Source: Paenibacillus sp. HWE-109 (GTDB lineage: Bacteria > Bacillota > Bacilli > Paenibacillales > NBRC-103111). Taken from it: a stretch of DNA of 64,000 bases. The translations under genes were made by a program, and so were the position numbers. Under the pieces are notes generated by a model. It was given only the letters and a program-made list of their open reading frames with translations. It had not been told where the DNA came from and searched no databases. Positions 59,940-64,000 of this stretch are shown here, one piece after another; the stretch's first letter is position 1, and every line of letters starts with the position of its first letter. Location of the stretch: the NCBI RefSeq assembly GCF_022163125.1, contig NZ_CP091881.1:1922001-1986000 (forward strand). The letters run 5' to 3'.

Positions 59940-60710
59940 GTGTATAAAATTGTCTTTTTTGATATCGATGGAACCTTAGTCAATGAAGAAAAACAAGTCC
60001 CAGCTAGTACTGTACAAGCCATACATCAGCTCAAAGAGCAAGGGATTGAGCCCGTCATTGCTACGGGGAGAGCGCCGTATTTTATTAAACCGCTAGCTGA
60101 ACAGCTCGGCATTGATTCCTATGTTTGCTTGAATGGCGGCTATGCCGTATATCGCGGAGAACCGCTCTATAAACGAATTATCGCCAAAAGCAGCATTGAA
60201 GCTTTGGTTGAGCTAGCTGCCAAACATAAGCATTCCCTAGTCTTTGAAGGTGAGCATTCCTTCTTCACAGATACCGAGGATCATCCCTTTGTTATTGGAT
60301 CTGTGTCCTCGTTGAAGGTTGATTTGCCTGGCTTCGACCCTCACTTTTGGAAAACGAATGATATTTATCAAATTTTTCTGCATTGTGAAGACGGAGACGA
60401 ACAATTGTATGAGGAATTGCATAAGGAATTTAAGCTTATTCGCTGGCATCAACATGCGATTGATGTGCTGCCTGCAGGCGGTTCCAAGGCACAAGGCATT
60501 GCCGCGCTGCTGGAGCTTGTTGGTTTGAAACCGGAAGAAGCCGTTGCGTTCGGCGATGGATTGAATGATATGGAAATGCTGTCCTATGTCGGATTCGGCA
60601 TTGCGATGGGCAATTCCCATAAAGATTTGCTGCCTTATGCGGACCATGTCACCACACATGTGGATGAAGAGGGGATTCGCAACGGGCTGGTTACCGCCGG
60701 ACTGCTATAA
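59940..60710 (+). CDS. Cof-type HAD-IIB phosphatase
   Basis: A 256-residue haloacid dehalogenase-superfamily phosphatase of the Cof subgroup. Motif I DIDGTLVNE (D9/D11 as nucleophile/acid), motif II IATGR, motif III K (GGSKAQG), and motif IV GDGLNDMEML. A C2 cap at about 85-190. GTG 59940 is preferred because GAGAGGAAG precedes it and HAD proteins start just before motif I. The frame is open back to 59796, overlapping the ClpP-like gene. Substrate is a small phosphate ester or cofactor. Confidence 0.88.
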   Translation: MYKIVFFDIDGTLVNEEKQVPASTVQAIHQLKEQGIEPVIATGRAPYFIKPLAEQLGIDSYVCLNGGYAVYRGEPLYKRIIAKSSIEALVELAAKHKHSLVFEGEHSFFTDTEDHPFVIGSVSSLKVDLPGFDPHFWKTNDIYQIFLHCEDGDEQLYEELHKEFKLIRWHQHAIDVLPAGGSKAQGIAALLELVGLKPEEAVAFGDGLNDMEMLSYVGFGIAMGNSHKDLLPYADHVTTHVDEEGIRNGLVTAGLL

Positions 60711-60740
60711 GTAAGCCAGAATACATACAGGGTGAATACG

Positions 60741-61517
60741 ATGAGAATAGCTTTTTTTGATTCAGGAATAGGCGGAATATCGGTCTTGCACGAAGCCATG
60801 AGGCAGTTGCCTCAGGAAGATTTTTTATATTTTGCTGATACGCTGCACGTTCCCTACGGGACGAAATCCAAGGATGAGGTTCTTGCTTTTGTCAAAGCCT
60901 GCGTGGAAACCATTCATCATGAGGAAGTCAAAGCGCTCGTCATTGCTTGCAATACGGCGACCAGCATTGCGATTGCAGAGCTTAGAAAGCTTTATGATAT
61001 GCCTATCATTGGGATGGAGCCCGCGGTGAAACCTGCGCTAGAGATGAACCGTTCATCGGGCAAAAGGGTGCTGGTATTCGCGACGCCGCTAACGCTGAAG
61101 GAATCCAAATATCGCGAACTGGTTTCTCGCATTGATGATACAGGCATGGTGGATTCGCTGCCATTGCCTGAGTTGGTTGAATTCTGCGAGCAGCTTCAAG
61201 TGGAAGGTCCACGGATTAACGATTATTTTCACGCTCAGCTGGCGCCTTTCGATCTAGACTCATTTGGCACCGTCGTTCTGGGCTGCACACATTATCCTTT
61301 TTACAGACGTGCCTTGCGCAACCTGCTGCCGTCACATATCCAGATTGTGGATGGCAGCTCAGGAACCGTGAAACGACTGATCCAGCTTCTGGAGCATCGT
61401 GGCCAATTGCAAGGAGAAGGACATGGCGATCTTAAATTCATGTGCTCAAGCAACGATGCTGTGCACATTCTTAAGATGGAAAAGGCGCTGAATGTATTCC
61501 GCGACGTTGGAGTCTAA
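60741..61517 (+). CDS. murI: Glutamate racemase MurI
   Basis: A 258-residue racemase making D-glutamate for peptidoglycan. Two catalytic cysteines are C70 (ACNTAT) and C182 (GCTHYP), with D7 (FFDSGIGG). ATG 60741 follows AGGGTG; GTG 60732 overlaps that site. It lies 30 bp after the HAD gene and may share the transcript. Confidence 0.92.
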   Translation: MRIAFFDSGIGGISVLHEAMRQLPQEDFLYFADTLHVPYGTKSKDEVLAFVKACVETIHHEEVKALVIACNTATSIAIAELRKLYDMPIIGMEPAVKPALEMNRSSGKRVLVFATPLTLKESKYRELVSRIDDTGMVDSLPLPELVEFCEQLQVEGPRINDYFHAQLAPFDLDSFGTVVLGCTHYPFYRRALRNLLPSHIQIVDGSSGTVKRLIQLLEHRGQLQGEGHGDLKFMCSSNDAVHILKMEKALNVFRDVGV

Positions 61518-61566
61518 GGGTACATAAGCAAGTTAGCTGATCTTATTCCCTTCTGGCCTCGCGTAA

Positions 61567-61744
61567 GGGAACTACAGTACGCTATTCTAGCAAAAAGTGG
61601 CATGATAGCGAAGGTAAAGGAACTACAGTGCGCTATTAGGCAGATTGCTGGGAAATTCAGCGCTTTTCGTGGGAATAAGACCCTGTAGTTCCGCTATTGA
61701 CCCAGCATCGCTGCTTTTTGCCTAAATAGCGTACCAGAGTTCCC
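61567..61744. repeat. Repeat family A cluster
   Basis: Forward cores GGGAACTACAGTACGCTAT at 61567-61585 and a variant at about 61617-61636. A reverse core is at 61726-61744. It lies in the intergenic region between murI and greA, which shows no gene. Confidence 0.8.
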
Positions 61745-61777
61745 GTTACAGGTTGTCCTTGACTTGAGTACACATAT

Positions 61778-61809
61778 AAAAAGGCTGTCCCTTGACGGAC
61801 AGCCTTTTT
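61778..61809. terminator. Bidirectional terminator between murI and greA
   Basis: AAAAAGGCTGTCC-CTTGAC-GGACAGCCTTTTT, perfect 13-bp stem with T-run in both orientations. Confidence 0.93.
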
Positions 61810-61850
61810 CACCGCATATTTTGCCTGTTGGGTACAAAGGAATCAGCTAT

Positions 61851-62321
61851 TTAAAGTTTAATTTCCAACAGTTCGTACGTGATGACGCCCATCGGCGCAT
61901 TAACTGAAATCGTGTCGCCAACTTTTTTATTCATTAAGGAGATCCCGAGTGGACTCTCGTAAGAAATTTTGTTTTCATTGACATCGGCTTCCGATGTGCC
62001 TACAATCTTGTACTCGATTTTCTCAGCAAATTCGACATCATTCAAGATAACGGTGGAGCCGACTTGAACTTTGGACGAATCGGTGTTCGTCACGACGCGA
62101 GCTTTTTTCAACATTCTTTCAATGGTCAGAATTCTGGTTTCCATAAACGATTGATCATTTTTGGCGGAATGATACTCGCTGTTTTCCTTCAAATCTCCGT
62201 AGCTGATCGCCATTTTGATCCGGGCAGCCAATTCTTTGCGTTTAACGGTTTTCAAATCTTCAAGCTCCAGTTCTAAACTACGTAACCCGTCTGGGGTTAA
62301 AATGATCTCGTCATTGGACAT
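61851..62321 (-). CDS. greA: Transcription elongation factor GreA
   Basis: A 156-residue GreA. The N-terminal coiled coil (about 15-75) has the acidic tip GDLKENSEYHSAK that stimulates RNA polymerase cleavage. The FKBP-like C-terminal domain is at about 82-156. The length matches the family. Monocistronic, divergent from the histidine kinase. Confidence 0.95.
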   Translation of the reverse strand: MSNDEIILTPDGLRSLELELEDLKTVKRKELAARIKMAISYGDLKENSEYHSAKNDQSFMETRILTIERMLKKARVVTNTDSSKVQVGSTVILNDVEFAEKIEYKIVGTSEADVNENKISYESPLGISLMNKKVGDTISVNAPMGVITYELLEIKL

Positions 62322-62575
62322 TTTTACAGCTCCTCATGTGTGCGATACTAGTTATACTACTAAAGTAACCGAGGCAAGTAAAGCAAGTTGATTAACTAAA
62401 TCTACTTTGTATTTCCGCTTTTGTTGAATCGTCATCTATTGGCGCAGAGCTGTTACGCATACTTGAACGATGGATATTAATTGATAGACATCGCTTTCTT
62501 ATCCAACTATACTACTGAAAGAGAAGATTTCTCTGCGTTTATGTGGAATGTATTATTAGGAAAGTGTGAAACTTC

Positions 62576-64000
62576 ATGAGAATCAACGCTAAAGCCCTTT
62601 TTATCACATTTATTATTGTTATTTTGCTGCTGGTTACGAACAATACTTCCTATTATTGGTTTACGAAATCGCTGCTCACACAAGCTTTATCTGAACGTAT
62701 GGAATCTACGGCAGTTCAAATTCGCACCTCGATTGAGCAATCAGAGGTTGGTTCTTTCTTTGTGGAAGATTTGATCGGAGAAAATCTTCGTTCAGTTTCC
62801 CTTTATGTCAATGATCAGTTGGACCCCGATATCGCCAAGGTGACCAACGAACAATTAGTTGAACTGGCGAAGCGGGCAGGTGTTGATGGCATCACATTAA
62901 TGAAACGCAGCGGTGATGACATCGTGGTCGGCAAATCTTCCGAGCCCAAGGAACTTAAACTAATGAGCACCAAATCGTTCGGGTATTGGTTCACGGCTTT
63001 TAATCAATTGCTAGACAATAAGCAAGTGACGATACAGGAAGGGCAAAAGCTGCCCAATTTCTGGTCAGGCATCTATGAGGTTCCAGCCTCTGGCTCAAGT
63101 GATGTCAGCAAATTCGGTTATTTTCATGATGGGACTACGAATTATTTGACCTGTGTATTTGTGAACGCAGATAAAATCAAGCGATTCAAAGAAAATGTTG
63201 GCGCAGATACGATTGTCAAAAAAACGTTATCAGCCAACCCGGATATTTTGGAGATAGCGGGTTTGAATGGCGTTACCTTTGGTACACAGCCAATTGAATA
63301 TAAAGATAATAACGGCATTCCTTTCATATCTGTCTATGACCGCCCTCTCTTATTCGGCACTTACGAGATTATGAATGAAGAGGATGTAGCGTATTACAGG
63401 AAAGCGATTGAGACGAACAAACCCATTAGTGTAGTAGAGAAATGGCAGGGGAAACCTGTCCTCAAAACCTTCGTCTTTGTACCTGTCAAGAAAAAAATGA
63501 CCGAAGTTCAAAGCGAAATTCCCTATGTCATTGCCATTGTTTCGGATTATCAATCGATTCAGGATACGCTGAATAATCAGCTTGTTCGCCTGCTCCTCGT
63601 CATCGTGTTGTTTACGGTATTCAGCTGCGTATTTTTGTATGTTGTGTTTCGTATTATTACCAAAAGCCGTGAAACGGCTGTGAAATCCACCCAAGAGCTG
63701 TATATCCAGAACGTCGATCTTATGTTTGCGACGATTCGCAGCCAGCGGCATGATTTCCTCAATCATGTACAAACCATGTATGCCCTGCTTGCAAATGGTA
63801 AAAAAGAAGACCAAATGAAATATATGAAAGAGTTAATTGAAGAAATTAACGAGGTCAATGACATTATACGAATTGGTCATCCTGCGATTGCCGCATTAAT
63901 TCAAGCGAAGATTGCACTAGCGATGCGGACTAAAATTAATTTCAGTTACGAATTTACAGGCCTGGAAGGTTTAGCTTTAGGTGTGAAATCCGTTGACATT
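62576..64000 (+). CDS. Sensor histidine kinase with Spo0B-type H-box (partial)
   Basis: Open frame of 475 codons that runs off the window. A first membrane helix (about 5-25), an extracellular sensor (about 26-335), a second helix (about 340-365) and an H-box SQRHDFLNHVQTMYALL with H392. This RHDFxNH pattern is the SPOB_a type used by CitA/DcuS-like kinases and Spo0B. The HATPase domain should lie beyond 64000. ATG 62576 has AGGAAAGTG upstream. The ligand is unknown. A response regulator is likely downstream. Confidence 0.85.
   Translation, partial: MRINAKALFITFIIVILLLVTNNTSYYWFTKSLLTQALSERMESTAVQIRTSIEQSEVGSFFVEDLIGENLRSVSLYVNDQLDPDIAKVTNEQLVELAKRAGVDGITLMKRSGDDIVVGKSSEPKELKLMSTKSFGYWFTAFNQLLDNKQVTIQEGQKLPNFWSGIYEVPASGSSDVSKFGYFHDGTTNYLTCVFVNADKIKRFKENVGADTIVKKTLSANPDILEIAGLNGVTFGTQPIEYKDNNGIPFISVYDRPLLFGTYEIMNEEDVAYYRKAIETNKPISVVEKWQGKPVLKTFVFVPVKKKMTEVQSEIPYVIAIVSDYQSIQDTLNNQLVRLLLVIVLFTVFSCVFLYVVFRIITKSRETAVKSTQELYIQNVDLMFATIRSQRHDFLNHVQTMYALLANGKKEDQMKYMKELIEEINEVNDIIRIGHPAIAALIQAKIALAMRTKINFSYEFTGLEGLALGVKSVDI

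Overview
The window looks like chromosome from a Paenibacillus-like, spore-forming Firmicute (Bacillales). The evidence is a gerA-type germinant-receptor operon, AraC and TetR regulators typical of Paenibacillus, strong AGGAGG-type ribosome sites, bacilli-style lipoproteins, and GreA, MurI and RocA-like housekeeping genes. No rRNA, tRNA or CRISPR array was recognised. It is ordinary chromosome interrupted by repeats and insertion sequences, not a phage or plasmid.

Layout. 1-2.1 kb: end of a sugar ABC operon (MalG-type permease, then an enolase-superfamily enzyme). 2.1-6.4 kb: repeat-rich tract with an IS91-like remnant, an IS110-family element and an IS3-family element. 6.5-13 kb: lipoprotein, TolB-like propeller, true formylglycine-generating enzyme, zinc ribbon, WecA/TagO-like transferase, DUF2809 protein and a degenerate-GGDEF/EAL membrane protein. 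13.2-19.1 kb: a five-gene operon (HcxA/GldA-like dehydrogenase, SsuA-like lipoprotein, SsuC-like permease, aminotransferase-GNAT fusion, luciferase-like monooxygenase), read here as uptake and salvage of an amino or sulfur compound. 19.3-20.7 kb: a second IS3 element. 21-30.4 kb: Gfo/Idh/MocA enzyme, three AraC regulators, CrtQ-like glycosyltransferase overlapping a PlsY-like acyltransferase, hemolysin-III protein, and a PhyH-HEAT fusion. 30.4-32.8 kb: TetR and divergent DHA2 efflux pump with two perfect operators. 33.7-38.2 kb: coupled SWIM and SNF2 genes. 38.4-42.5 kb: germinant receptor operon. 43-48.1 kb: DEDDh exonuclease, MFS transporter, FMN glutamate-synthase-family enzyme and SMP-30 protein. 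48.3-49.8 kb: IS66 element with a broken transposase. 50-55.8 kb: ChrA, an enhancer-binding regulator and the proline dehydrogenase/P5C dehydrogenase operon. 55.8-64 kb: minisatellite, nuclease-like wHTH protein, lactonase plus ATL protein, ClpP-like protease, HAD phosphatase, MurI, GreA and a truncated Spo0B-type histidine kinase.

Two dispersed repeat families dominate the noncoding DNA. Family A is built from an about 19-bp core (GGGAACTAC.GT.CGCTAT) in both orientations, and its fullest copy is about 400 bp. Family B is an about 76-bp unit of two imperfect palindromes. Each of the four IS elements lies in or directly beside one of these repeats. For the IS3 element at 5 kb and the IS66 element, the exact ends and target duplications can be read by comparison with uninterrupted copies. 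The features with most potential novelty are the aminotransferase-GNAT operon, the double-hairpin repeats that act as IS landing sites, the IS110 block with a 436-bp structured noncoding end, and a leader hairpin that appears to sequester the Shine-Dalgarno sequence of the hemolysin-III gene.
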